Below the pieces are notes generated by a model that did no database searches, had not been told where the DNA came from, and saw nothing but the letters and a program-made list of their open reading frames with translations. 64,000 nt of DNA from the NCBI GenBank assembly GCA_021234155.1, contig JAJEKV010000013.1:9590031-9654030 (forward strand), given 5' to 3'. This document shows positions 11,641 to 22,530 of this stretch, piece by piece. Source of the stretch: Isoetes taiwanensis. Taxonomy: Eukaryota; Streptophyta; Lycopodiopsida; Isoetales; Isoetaceae. Position 1 is the first letter of the stretch. Each line of letters opens with the position of its first letter. The position numbers and the translations under genes are program-made.

Positions 11641-13330
11641 GGACTTCAACATTGTGACTGAAATCTATAGAGGAGATGACCTTGAGAGTCGATTTCGCCA
11701 ATTCAAATTGGAAAACAGGAAAATGATGTTCAAAAACTATGAAAAGGAAATGCTAGTTGGTTCCTGATTGAATGATGCATTTGAAATTGAAAACTTCGCT
11801 ACTAGGGTTACGCCATAGGTACATTCAATTTTCTTCATTGATTTTACTTGTTTATGGTTAGCACTTACTTCTTGGTATCATGTAGGTATTATTAATATCT
11901 TGTGAAGCAAAATCTTTTGCATCAAATTCCTATCCGGATCAAAGTATGGTGCAAGAAAAGGCGAGCATGGCATGTATTGAGAGAAGGGCAATATGGATCG
12001 ACCCGGGAGGCTTGAGCGATTATGAGGTAATCCATTGTCCTTGGTGGTTGGATTTTTCCAATCAACTTGATTATCGGTGCGAGAGGAGAAGGATGAATGC
12101 CATAATTATCAAAAGGACATTTTGAAAGCAAGTACTCCTATTCCCGTCAAAAAGGTTAGATGTGCAAGATACTAAAAATGCTAAAAAGAAAAAGAAGAAA
12201 AGTGAAGCACAAAATTGTTGATGTATCGGATGAGGAAAGTATAGATGTTGGGCATGTGGAGCATACATGTCCACAACCCTTTGAAATTATTTGCAATGTT
12301 GCTATTGAAATCCATTGTCTTTGATATTTGTCACATGTGGGAGATTTGAATCGTAAGATAGAAAACAATTCTTTCAAACAACTAAGGGTTTTTGCGGGTC
12401 ACATGCAAAGCCATTGGCGATGTACATGCGAGCTGGAAAAGAAAGGGATTGGGGTTTTGACGTGCTTCTAATGGATTTTCCAACTAATGACTTTCCTATT
12501 GCTGATTGTTCTGAGATACCTGATTGGAACAAGTGTCCAAATACATTGATTGAGGCAGCTTTTGCTTTGGGTAACTTATGTTTGGATGATGATGGGTGGA
12601 TCGTAGCTATTTGTCCTTTGGAGCAATGCAAACAAATTCGAAAAAATTTGGAAAATTGAGGAACATAGAAATTACGAGGACTTACATTGTATTATATCGA
12701 TAAACCTTTTGGGTTCAAGATAGATAAACTTGGCACTTTGGCCCAACTTTCTTTGCAGGTTTATGTTATGGGCAGAATTGGCACAACACCGCACATTCAT
12801 GCATCATCAAGTAAGCTTTTCGTGATCCTCTCCTTCAATGCTTATACGTGTCACTCACTTTATTTATGGAAGTCTATTTGTTTGCAATCTTTATGTTGTT
12901 TCATAAAAGTTAGACATGTTTTGCATTTTCTCATTCCTTCTCTTGTTTTTTAGGTATAGATTATGCAAAATCTATCATTCATCATCGTCATCTGCAAGCC
13001 GCCAAATATTTGGCAAGTCTAGAAAGACAAAGCACTGAAAAATCTATTCGGTTCATGGAGTATTTATTGGAAATGCTTTGTCCAGAAGGTGGTGTAGTCC
13101 TTGATTTATTTGCAGGAACAGGCTCAATGTTGATGGCTTGTGCTATTCATGGATGCCATTGTGTCTCATTTGATAGTGATCCTGTTCTATGTGATCTTGT
13201 AAAATCTAAGTGCATATCAAAACTTATGAAGCCAAATACATTGATTTCGGGGAGCAAGAATGAGAAATATGATTCAGAGTCTGAAGATGAGGATATTGTG
13301 GGTCAAGATGTTGAGGAGCCGGAGGAATAG
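11641..13330 (+). pseudogene. Relic of a DNA N4/N6-type methyltransferase-like gene with introns
   Basis: The last exon (12954-13330) encodes EKSIRFMEYLLEMLCPEGG, then VVLDLFAGTGSMLMACAIHG, the S-adenosylmethionine-binding motif I of amino-methyltransferases (DLFAGTGS at 13102-13125), and an acidic tail. The preceding exon (about 12360-12810) encodes DVLLMDFPTNDFP. Its DFPT (12474-12485) sits where the catalytic motif IV (S/N/D-P-P-Y/W) should be. The order, motif IV before motif I, is that of beta-class enzymes such as cytosine-N4 methyltransferases. The two exons are joined by a clean intron (GTAAGC at 12811, TAG ending 12953) in matching phase. Earlier exon-like stretches lie at about 11650-11815 and 11885-12115, the second beginning after a TAG acceptor. 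Stops at 12657 and 12666 within an exon, a TGA near 11770, and the missing PPY residues argue that it is dead. A diverged but functional pseudoenzyme is less likely. Confidence 0.55.
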
Positions 13331-13421
13331 TAAAATCTGACTTTTTGAAGATATATTGTATGCATTTATAGCTACATGATATTACTTGTTAGTAGTTTTT
13401 AATATCGGTGCATGTTTGCAG

Positions 13422-13549
13422 TGCTTTACCAGACTATGCTGAGAAAGATTGCTATAGTGCAAGCATCCGAACATTCACCTGTTACATCTGTTTCAAAGAG
13501 AAAGCGATGTCTATTTGTGGACGATGAATGTATTGAAAGTTTGAGGTAG
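13422..13549 (+). other. Possible extra 3' exon of the methyltransferase-like relic
   Basis: After an intron-like TTTGCAG acceptor ending at 13421 there is a short open frame ending KRKRCLFVDDECIESLR and TAG at 13547-13549. It contains a basic KRKR patch. The upstream frame already stops at 13328-13330, so the link is uncertain. Confidence 0.25.
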
Positions 13550-13559
13550 ACATAGCAAA

Positions 13560-13967
13560 TATCACATTGCTATCAAACTCGTGTGCATTCTTTATCAGAC
13601 ATCTAGTTCATAAATATGTGGTACCTACAAGAACTATTGTTAACATTTGTTTCATATTTTTTCGGCTTAACTTTTCTTTCGCATTTTTATTAGTTTCAAC
13701 AAACTTTTCGATATTATTTTAGATACTTTGATTAGAGTAAGGGAATACTTTATGTATTATACTATTGTATAATAAATTAAAATTAGATACTTAGAACAAA
13801 TACCTAAGAATATACACGGCAAGGATTAAACAAAAGGTAGACAACACATTTATATTCCAAGCATGTATACCTATGAAGAGTTTTTATACCTCCCTACTTT
13901 GCGCCACCCTATAGAAAACCCTCTAAACCATCTCTAAAAAAACCCTCCAAAAAATTGCACTCTAGTG
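13560..13967. other. AT-rich stretch, no gene seen
   Basis: AT-rich sequence with no coding frame, repeat or RNA gene that I can recognise. Confidence 0.5.
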
Positions 13968-14051
13968 AAATTTCTATGGTAAAATTTATGACATATGTCT
14001 CTTATGCCATAAGTCAGATATATTTCTTTGTAATATCATATATGAGATATG
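13968..14051. repeat. Left part of the ATATGTC tandem array
   Basis: Degenerate copy of the roughly 75-80-bp unit that continues at 15636 (words ATATGTCTC, ATAAGTC, ATATATGAGATATG). It ends in GAGATATG (14044-14051), one copy of the 8-bp target duplication of the LINE at 14052-15635. Confidence 0.7.
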
Positions 14052-15082
14052 AAAAGAATGGAGGTCTTGGTACCATTAACATCAGAAAACAGGGTTTAGC
14101 TTTAGCTGCTAAATACTTCTACAGGGCTTGTTATGACAAGATAAAGCATCCTATATCCATCCTGATCAGACACTATATCAGCAAATGTCATCCGTATGGA
14201 TGGAGAATTCTCAAGATGGAGTTGCCTCACTCTATCTATTTCCCTTTTTCCATCCCTGCTTCAACTCCAGGTATTATCAAAAAATGGATCCATGCTTGGG
14301 AAGAAGTCAGACATATGTATAATTGGGAAAAGGGTCTCTCGATGGATCAATCAATTTTTTGGAACCCAGCCTTGATCCTTGATAATCCCAATTTGTGCCT
14401 GGCTTGTCACTTCCCTGAGCAAGCCAAGCTTTGGAAACAAAAGGGAATCACTCTCATCAGCTATCTATTTGATGCCAATGGTATTATCCCCTTTCGGGCT
14501 TCCGTTCTTGCAGATGAGGATAATCAAACCAAGCTGCTCTATGAAGCCATCACTAATATCATATTGCAGGGCAGATGGTCTCACTCTCCAGACTCGTGGA
14601 AACACAATGGTAAAAGTGGTTACACAGTCAAACTGGCTTACAGATTCTTAATGAGCTATCAGGAGATCACAATCCATTCAAAATGGGATGTCTCCCAGGA
14701 AACAGCAAGGAAAAACCTGGTTTTTATGTGGAACAGCCCCATCAACCCAAAGATCAAAGCCTTCATGTGGCAACTTTGGCATAAAGGCCTTGCTACCAAC
14801 TGTAAGAGATTTCGTTTAGCTATGACTAACTCGGATTTATGTGACAGATGCTTGGCTAATAAAGAAGATGAAGAACACCTTTTTAGAACACTTTACATGG
14901 TGGGGTGGGTTTTGGAACTTGCATCCAATATCTTTGGCCAAAACCTGGTTGCCCTGAGCCACAAAGACTTCTTTATGCCTACCAATCCATCCGATTGGAG
15001 AATTTATATTCTCCTATGGAGAATTTGGAAAGGAAGAAATAGCTTTATTTTTAATTGTGAAATTATCCCAGGAGGATCATAA
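14052..15082 (+). pseudogene. LINE-C ORF2 C-terminal fragment with zf-RVT
   Basis: The frame is open for about 340 codons. It begins with GGLGTINIRKQGLALAAKYF, the thumb/connection block that follows the RT domain. Near the C-terminus lie PINPKIKAFMWQLWHKGLAT and CDRCLANKEDEEHLF, the zf-RVT pattern, and then IYILLWRIWKGRNSFIF. The last cysteine of the usual zf-RVT pattern is missing (HLFRTLY rather than HLFxxC). The endonuclease and RT active site are absent, so it cannot function. The open frame continues a short way upstream into the tandem array by chance. Confidence 0.8.
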
Positions 15083-15635
15083 AAGGTATTGTATGATATC
15101 AATTTGGATTATGAATATTAATGGATGATATGTTTCTTCATTGCGGATACCTTATTCATCTTATTGGGAGGCTTGAATGGAAGAATATCAAAGCAGAAAT
15201 CAACCATGAGTGGATTAAGTTTTTCGGGCCGGCTGACACATCGACACACCTGGATGCATTTTGTACACAATAAATTGTCGCAATTTGTGACCATAACTAT
15301 GACACGAAGAGAACTCATACAAGCGCCAAGGATGCCAAAAGTCGATATAATATGGCCATGGCAGGCTCATGCATGTGTATTTACTGTGTCTTTCATTCCA
15401 TCTTCAGGGGGAAGGCCAGAAAATGCACAAATCAAAATCTCCTATCTATCCATTGAGTCAGGACTCAAAACATTATGAACTTTATTTCTTGCTTTTATAG
15501 CTACTCTATCTATTTTAATCTGTCATCCCGCATAAGCTGATGCTTTCTAAGGGTTAAACTTCCCTTGAAAAAAGTTTTTTGTACACTTTAACATACTTTA
15601 AATAATATACATAGCCTTCAATAAAAAAAAAAAAA
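14052..15635 (+). mobile_element. 5'-truncated LINE (LINE-C) with poly(A) and 8-bp TSD
   Basis: The element starts abruptly inside ORF2 and ends with an A13 tract (15623-15635). GAGATATG occurs immediately before it (14044-14051) and immediately after the A-tract (15636-15643). Deleting the element and one copy restores the tandem repeat unit exactly, so the insertion boundaries are firm. The 3' UTR runs from about 15100 to 15622. Severe 5' truncation is the normal outcome of target-primed reverse transcription. Confidence 0.85.
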
Positions 15636-15946
15636 GAGATATGTCACACGGTACATGTAATGGTCATATGTCTCATAAGTCATATATATGTCTTTGTACT
15701 GATATATATGAGATATGTCACATGGTATAAGTAATGTCATATAGCATATGTCTCATAAGTCGTATATATGTTTTCGTAATGCCATATATAAGATATGTCA
15801 CACGGCATAGGTAATATCATATAGCATATGTCTCATATGGTACGTGTAATGTTATATAGCATATTCTCATAAGTCATAACTCGGAAATATGCCATATACC
15901 CTGCTTATATATGAGATATGTTACATGGTATATCTAATATCATATA
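15636..15946. repeat. ATATGTC tandem array, middle part
   Basis: About four degenerate units of 75-80 bp. AGATATGTCA recurs at 15637, 15711 and 15791, and a variant at 15914. Each unit also has CATATGTCTCATAAGTC. The last 11 bases before the next element, AATATCATATA (15936-15946), are repeated at 22321-22331. Confidence 0.8.
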
Positions 15947-15952
15947 ATGCCA

Positions 15953-15980
15953 CGGTTCTATTGCGACAGCAATAGAACCG
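15953..15980. repeat. Perfect 12-bp stem hairpin at the element's 5' end
   Basis: CGGTTCTATTGC (15953-15964) and its exact complement GCAATAGAACCG (15969-15980) enclose the tetraloop GACA. The second unit keeps the core of this hairpin (TCTATTG at 21382, CAATAGA at 21395). Confidence 0.9.
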
Positions 15981-16419
15981 ACATTCCTTGGATGGGGACG
16001 TCCCTTTGTCACTCCTATTTATTCAGCCTCTCTTCATTGTTCTATCATCGGCGTTCTCTTGAGCTAGATTTCTCCTTCTTCTCTATCCTATCAGTTTCCC
16101 TCACCCTAACCCTACCAGAATTTCGCCTCTCTTCAACCTACCAGATTTTCTAGCCTCGCGTATCCACTTGATTGCTGTAGTTTGCTTGGATGTGGAGACA
16201 GGATTTCGACATAAGCTCTCGGTAGGTCTATGTATTTGATTTTGGCGACATCTTCTGCGTACTTCCTTTCCCTCCTTCACTGGGCACAAGATAAGGAGTC
16301 ACAGCCATTTGGATGCAAAGCTTCTTATCTTGCTGGATGAGTGCATGTCCATGGTGTCACGGGTTTTGAGGCATCACATAATTTGGATCTTCTCGACCCC
16401 TGGGTGCGAGGGCGGGAGG

Positions 16420-19400
16420 TCGGATGTTGATATTCTTTTTTTTTTTCTTTGGACGCATCTTGAAGGGAAACCTCTGCTTATGGTCATCTCCCAGGAGATT
16501 TATTTCTCTTGCTTTTATCCTTTGATTGTCCAGTTCTAACTCATGGTCTCTTTTGGGCATTTGAAGTTTAAGGTCAGTTTTAATGTCTTGTCTTATGTTT
16601 TAATCTGGCAAAGAATATTTAAGACATGGCTGGCTTTTGCCGCCTTTGTGCATTTCTAGTATGATATGTTTAATCATTGGACCTGAATTTGTTTCATGTT
16701 TCCTTTGTTTGTCTTTCTTTTTTTTTAAGAGTGGGTTCAGTGCATGTACGCCCATGCATATAGTTTTTGTTTACGGGTTCTTCATATTTTTGTTCCCGGT
16801 TTGAAGGTGGTGGTTTTCCTGTAAAGTTTGTTTTCTGCATTGCCACAACCATTAGCTTTGTGTTTTTTGGAGTTGGATCGGCATCATGATTGATCTTACA
16901 TTACAGGTGCATACACTGGTTTGGTTTTTTTTTTTTCTATATGGTTTAGCTTTGTCCACCAACCATGTCTTGGTCTATCACTTTCAATCTGATCCTTTAA
17001 ATCGGTGGCGTTTTAATTCAGTCAGGGCTTGCTTCTCTCTTTAGTCCCTTTTAAGATTACATTTGTAGCTCAAGGAGCATTGAAATTCTAATTGGTTGCC
17101 GTAAATGTAATGTATTGCGGTTTTTTGCATGGACTTATCATCGATTTGGTAAAGTAATGGCTTTTACTTTGTGACAATGCTGACGTGCACCCACTTATAA
17201 TTTGTCCTGTATTTTGTTTTCATTCTATTCCTGCCACCATGCCTTTATTATAGTTAGTTTTTTATTGCAATCCAGCCACCACTAACTTGAGTTGGACATT
17301 ATTAGCATAGCATCTTTATTTTTGCATACCTTATCAAAGCGCATCTTATCTCTCATAAAATCGAGCTTGTTCTTTATGAACTTGTCTATTTTTAGCACAT
17401 TTGTCTTTTTGATGAGACTTTAAATGCACACGTCTTTAGGTCTTTATCATTTTGCTTGCATATCTTTTTTATGGCCTTAAATGTTCAACGTATTATCAAT
17501 TTGCATCTTATTCTTTTATCCATGAAGGATGTTTTAGGGGCAAAGGTTTTCGATGGGAGCGGTAAGGTGCACTCCGCGGTCATTTGGTTGCTCAGTTGCG
17601 GGCCTTCAGACCAATTGTAGCACCCCTGATATTGGGGTGGCCACCTTTTCTCCCATTTTTACTTTTTTAAACTATGGCCATCTATTTTAACATACCCGTT
17701 TTTGTCCCTCTATGTTTGCAATTGACACGTGTTGTTTGGCTCTAGATACGAATGTTACAATCAAGATGCCAACTCATGAGGTTCCGATGATGGGTATCAA
17801 CATTTTGGTTCGGTGGTTGTTATTCGATACGGTACATTGACCACATTGGTTCTCTTGGTGCCATGGCCCGTTGTTGGTCCATTATTTTGATAAGAAATTA
17901 GTATTATTTTTTTGAGCTCCTTAATCGTTTGCATTCTTTCTCTATTTGCCATTGTTTTTTTCTTAGATCTTTATATCCTCTTTGGCATATTTGGTCTTTA
18001 CACATGCACCACATAGATGGGAGCATTTCCTTTTTATGTTTTGGGGCATGCGTTTAGGTTTGTGGTACATCTTTGTCTCATTTGAGCATTGGCCCATATT
18101 AGGCGTCGTTCCAATCATCACACATGTTAGTTAGTTGATGTTTTCATAAATGTGTTTGGTCTATTTCTTGCATTCTTGGCCATTAGAGTTTGGATGCATG
18201 GGCCTTTTTGATTTTTAGTGGTGTAGTCATGCTCAAAGTCCCTATTGTGGTTTTGGATTATGATAACATTGAGAATCATTTTTATGATGATGTGTTTGAT
18301 TTGATGGTCACATTTGTTTTTTTTTTTTGTTAAAGTTACATGTTAGAGTTGTAGGGTGTTTTATCGGGTGATTATGTCATACTTCGATTAGGTGTCGTGT
18401 GGAGGAAGGCCCATCTTAGCATGGTAAAGACATGATGATGATCTTCTGAACGTATTTTTCTTTTCTTTCATTTATATGTCTATTTCTCCATTTCTCTATT
18501 TATATTGATCAAGTGTGGTCTTATACGTTTCACCTAACTTCTCTTAGTCCTTTTTTTGCTCTCGATATCCTCTCATTTAAGTGGTTTGCTCTATACTCCC
18601 CTCATTCTTGGTGGCTCCATTTGACTTATGATGATGTTAAATTCGAGATTGGCATCATTCTTGTTTTCTTTTTCACGGTGGCTAGTTTCTATTGACAGAT
18701 ATTAGTTCGCACTCCTTTTCATTCTTGTTGGTGCTTTATTCCATTAGTCCTCTCATCATTGTCAATCTCAGAATATCCGTTGTTGATGTAGTACTCTTTA
18801 AGTTAGGTCTTTTCTGTCAATTATTCTTTGCCTCTAGCTTACTCCACTTTGTTGCTTGATATCATCATTTTTGTTAATTTAGATTTCTGTGAATTTGTTT
18901 GTTATATTGTCCATCTGCTCACCTCTGCTTTATTAGCCTTAGATTGGTTTTAGCCTCCTTTAGTCGGCTTTCCCAAGTTTCTTGTTTTCCCAAATTCTTT
19001 GGGCCTTTATTTTCGGTGTTCGTCGATAGAACCATTTTTTGCTCTATGATCTTGCTGGGCTTTGTTGGCATCTTCGTTTCTTTTGAACCACTTGATTTGC
19101 TTTTTCCGTTGAGTTTTGCTACATTGCTCTATCTCGTTTCTACATTCTATGCTTTCGAATGCGGGTGGTTTATTTGCTTGTTAGCTTTTGGTACCCTTGG
19201 TGGGTCACTTCACCTATATCTATGCTTCATCCTTTTTTGAGTTGCTACATTGCCGCGGCCCCTTTTTTGTCACAGAAAGTTCCTTTGGTCTCAGTCACTC
19301 CATTGTTTCCTATTAGCTCCGTTTACTCTTTTATTTCTGTCATTTCATTTGCTCCATTTGCATTGTACCATTGCCTTAAGCTAGTCCTTCAAACTCCATT

Positions 19401-21330
19401 GCCTTCATTTTACTCTTTACGATGTTTTATATACTCTCTTTAGATATTTGGTACCATGGGTTTCAATTCTCCGTTTTCCTGCCTAGTTCTCTTCTTGCAT
19501 TTGCTAACCCTATGCTTTTGTTACAACCCATTGTCCCTCTGGACTGGTTGCTCAGTTTAGCCTGATTGCTTAAATTTTTCCAGGATTTCTAATTTTCAAG
19601 TACTTCAGGCCTTTATTTCCAGTTGTTCAAGTTTGTCTATAGGTTTCTTTGTTTTTAGGCGTTTTTACTTTTGTCATTTAGGTACTTCTTTGCCCCCTTT
19701 TATCCAGTTTTATGTTTTTGTGTTTTTCGCTCTGACCCTTTGTTGCCTCCATTTCTAGATTTGTTTCGCTTGCTCCATACGTCCTATTAGCCTTGTCTCG
19801 AACTTGTTTAGTCCATCCGCTCGTTGTTGTTTCGTTAGTCTCAGTTTGTTTGCTAGTCCCATCTGCTCATTCCATGGCGGGATATTAAATACTATCTATC
19901 TATCTATTATTCTTGGTTTCCAAGTACTTTGTGCCTTTAGGTCCGTTGTTTCTCTATATATCACATGCCTTCTTGTTTTGGCCTTTTTTTATTCGTACCC
20001 TATTTCTCCCATTTGACCTCCTTTTTGTTCTGTCAACTTTCCAACTATTGTTTTTTCGTGAACTTTCAAATTCATTTCTTTCTTGTTGCATGACGTTATC
20101 TACCTATCATGCACACTGTCACCTGTGTTTGCTCCATTTTCTTGTTTGCCCTTGGTTTTTGATACCCTTGGTCACTTCTGAGTTGTTGCATTGTCACCTT
20201 CTTCTTTCGTTGTCCTAGTTTGGTATCAGTTGTTCCATGGTTTCCTATTTGTTTCCTTTTTGCCTTTATTCGACTCTTTACCATGTTTTTAGTTTAGCAC
20301 CATGGGTCTTATTTTTTCCATTTTCCTGCCTAGTTCTCTTCTTATGTTTGATAACCCTATGGTTTTGTTACATTTTCTCCATTATTTCTTTTGTACGTTT
20401 TCTCCCTTGTCCCTTGGTCATATCTGCATTTTTTCATTTGCCCCGTTCGGTTGTTTCTTTTTTCGCTTCTTGTCCCCTATTCTTCGCCTCCTTTTTATTT
20501 GCTCCTTTAATCTATTCTCTATTTTGCTTTGTTGCCCCCCGTTATTCTCTTCCTTTTGTTCTTTCTCGGCTGACATCATGTTTGCTTAGTCCTTTGTTTA
20601 GATGTTTAGTTCTTAGTTTCTTTTCTTTTTGTCATATCTCCCTCACCTCTTGTTTTGCCTGGGTTTTTTCCTTGGCTCTGATTATCTCGGTTACTCCTTA
20701 GCCTTGCCCAGCTTTTTGTTTGTCCCATTTTCTTGTGTATTCTAGCCATCCTATTCTACCATTTTTCTTTGTTTGGCAATTTTGTTGACTTCTTTTTGCT
20801 CTTTTAGTTCCTTGTTGGTTCGTATTTCTATCCTTCCTTTTGTTCCATGTATTCATTTGCTCCCTGTGTGTTTTTTCATTGTTTGTTCGTTATTGTTTCC
20901 TTTTCTCGCCCGCTTTTTCTTTGAGTCTTGTCCCTTCCACCTTCTCCTCTTTTTTTCTTTCCACTCTCTTTTATTAGACCTTTTTACTTTTGCTTCACTT
21001 TTTTGTTTTCTTAGTAGCCTTGTTTCCCATGCCACTATCCGTTCTGGCTCCCACTTACTTGGCTCCTTTTCTACCGTTTTATGTTCTTCCTTTCTATGTG
21101 TTCTTCTTCACTCGTCATTCCTCCCATCGGCTCTTTCGATGTTTTGTCTGTTCTTGTGCCTTTGTTGTTGCCATTTTTAGATCCATTTTATTCTTTGTCC
21201 CATCACCTTATACATGCATTCTTTTCGGTAACCCTTGTAGACTCGTTTCTCCCTTTCTTTATACTATATTTCTCTTTAGCTTCTCTTCTTTTCAGTCTCC
21301 ATGCTGAGTAGTTTTTGAGTTTGTTCCTCT
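16420..21330 (+). other. Pyrimidine-rich, non-coding interior of unit 1
   Basis: Nearly 5 kb strongly biased to T and C on the plus strand. The many open frames here encode only Phe/Leu/Ser/Cys-rich low-complexity strings and are composition artefacts. Degenerate long-period repetition is visible. The phrase TTTTCCTGCCTAGTTCTCTT occurs at about 19484 and 20321. TACCCTTGGT and TCAAGTACTT/CCAAGTACTT phrases also recur. I see no tRNA, rRNA or protein signature. Confidence 0.6.
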
Positions 21331-21371
21331 TCTATCGGCCAGTATATGTCTATCATAGGACCCATCCTAGG

Positions 21372-22320
21372 AACCCGCGTTTCTATTGCGACAACAATAG
21401 AGGCAGGCATTCCTTGGATGGGAAGCGTCCTTTGTCACTCCTCCTATTTATTGACTTCTCTTCATTGTTCTATCATCGGCGTTCTCTTGAGCTAGATTTC
21501 TCCTTCTTCTCTATCCTATCGGTTTCCCTCACCCTCCCTCCCTTGGTGGATTTATGCGCACTTGATCTTTGGCAATCGTTCCGGATTGTTTCTATATTCT
21601 TTAAGTGCATTATTCATGTTTTCTCGGCGTGGCATAGTAGCCTCCGAGGCATACTTATCGTTCTTTCTCGGCGTGGTGCTGTAGCCTCCAAGAGTACTTG
21701 CTATTTCATTTTTCTCGGCATGGCGTTGTAGCCTCAGGAGGCAAACACTAATCGGTTGATTCGCGATGGTTTTAGGTGGATGGTTCCCGATTGGTCATTT
21801 TGTTGTTTCTTCCTCGGCGTGGCCACGGAGCCTCCGAGTGCTATTATATTCTTGATTTTTGCACTTTGGCACAGGCTTATGCCTGAAGCTTCTAACTTTC
21901 TAACGGGTTATTCTCCTTTTCAAATTCCATTGCAGGTCATTTTCTTGTAGTTCTTTCAGTTGTCAGCGTCATCATTTCGGCGAACGCATGCTAGCAGCAT
22001 TCTTCAAGAGTGTTGGCGATTGTTTCTTGTTAGGGTTTTCCTCGAAAATCCGAAAGGGCGGGGTTTTTCATCCCGACGAGAAGCAGTCATCACATTTCCC
22101 ACATTTTGTATGGACAATGCGGTGGATATATCATTTTTTATCTTGTATCCCTAGTTTCTCATGCTCTCGATGATTGTCTAGTTTCGGAGCATGCAGATTT
22201 CAAGTGTTTTTTCAAAAATTATATCCCGTTGGGGAATCAATTTGTACTAAACGATATTTACAAAGCTCAATGAGAACACCGGTCCGGCCAGTATATGCCT
22301 ATCATAGGACCCATCCTAGG
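21372..22320 (+). repeat. Unit 2 of the composite element (949 bp)
   Basis: Its first 160 bp match the start of unit 1, and its last 36 bp match the end of unit 1. Between them are four short stem-loops (21623-21838) and a block AGGGTTTTCCTCGAAAATCC ... GGGGTTTTTCATCCCGACGAG (22031-22080). That block resembles the GGTTTTCCC / GGGGTTTTTA phrases found in transcribed termini of plant retroelements. A similar phrase lies in the 3' region of the LINE fragment near 61700. Confidence 0.6.
21623..21838. repeat. Four related CTCGG...CCGAG stem-loops
   Basis: CTCGGCGTGGC-loop-GCCTCCGAG or close variants occur at 21623-21648, 21667-21693, 21714-21740 and 21813-21838. The outer CTCGG/CCGAG and inner GGC/GCC pair in copies 1 and 4; copies 2 and 3 are partly decayed. 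Confidence 0.75.
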
Positions 22321-22530
22321 AATATCATATAGCATATATTTATCTATGAGATATGTCACGTGGTCCATATGGCATATGTCTCATAAGTTATAAGTCAAAT
22401 ATATGTCATATGGCATACGTCTCGAATGTGATAAGTTGGATATATGTCACATAATATATATAATAACATATATGACGTATGTCTAATATGCCATAAGTCA
22501 AATATATTACATGTAAAGTTGAGAGGTATG
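22321..22530. repeat. ATATGTC tandem array, right part
   Basis: Resumption of the array seen at 13968 and 15636, with GAGATATGTCACGTGGT, CATATGTCTCATAAGT and two to three further degenerate units. Confidence 0.75.

Larger units (their letters stand above)
15947..22320 (+). mobile_element. Unclassified 6.4-kb composite element inserted in the tandem array
   Basis: The sequence interrupts the ATATGTC array and is flanked by AATATCATATA on both sides (15936-15946, 22321-22331). Deleting it restores array continuity. It consists of two head-to-tail units, 15947-21371 and 21372-22320. Both begin nine bases before TTCTATTGCG and share about 160 bp of start sequence. Both end with the same 36-bp block finishing CCATCCTAGG. 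Their interiors are unrelated. There is no poly(A), no TG...CA ends and no convincing coding region. An inverted similarity exists between CCTTGGATGGGG (about 15986) and the reverse complement of the 3' end (CCTAGGATGGGT). An 11-bp TSD would fit a MULE-type transposase, but long TIRs are absent, so the class stays open. Confidence 0.6.

Noticed and set aside
12374-12631. Open frames on the minus strand opposite the methyltransferase relic.
   Set aside because: They are shadows. The plus strand has the conserved motif and splice context.
16420-21330. Many long open frames encoding hydrophobic Phe/Leu/Ser-rich proteins that look like membrane proteins.
   Set aside because: All arise from T/C-rich composition, overlap in several frames and lack any conserved motif.
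15947-22320. An LTR retrotransposon with 949-bp LTRs (21372-22320 as right LTR).
   Set aside because: The left end matches for only about 160 bp. No TG...CA ends, primer-binding site, gag or pol is present, and the 3' terminal block is missing at the left.
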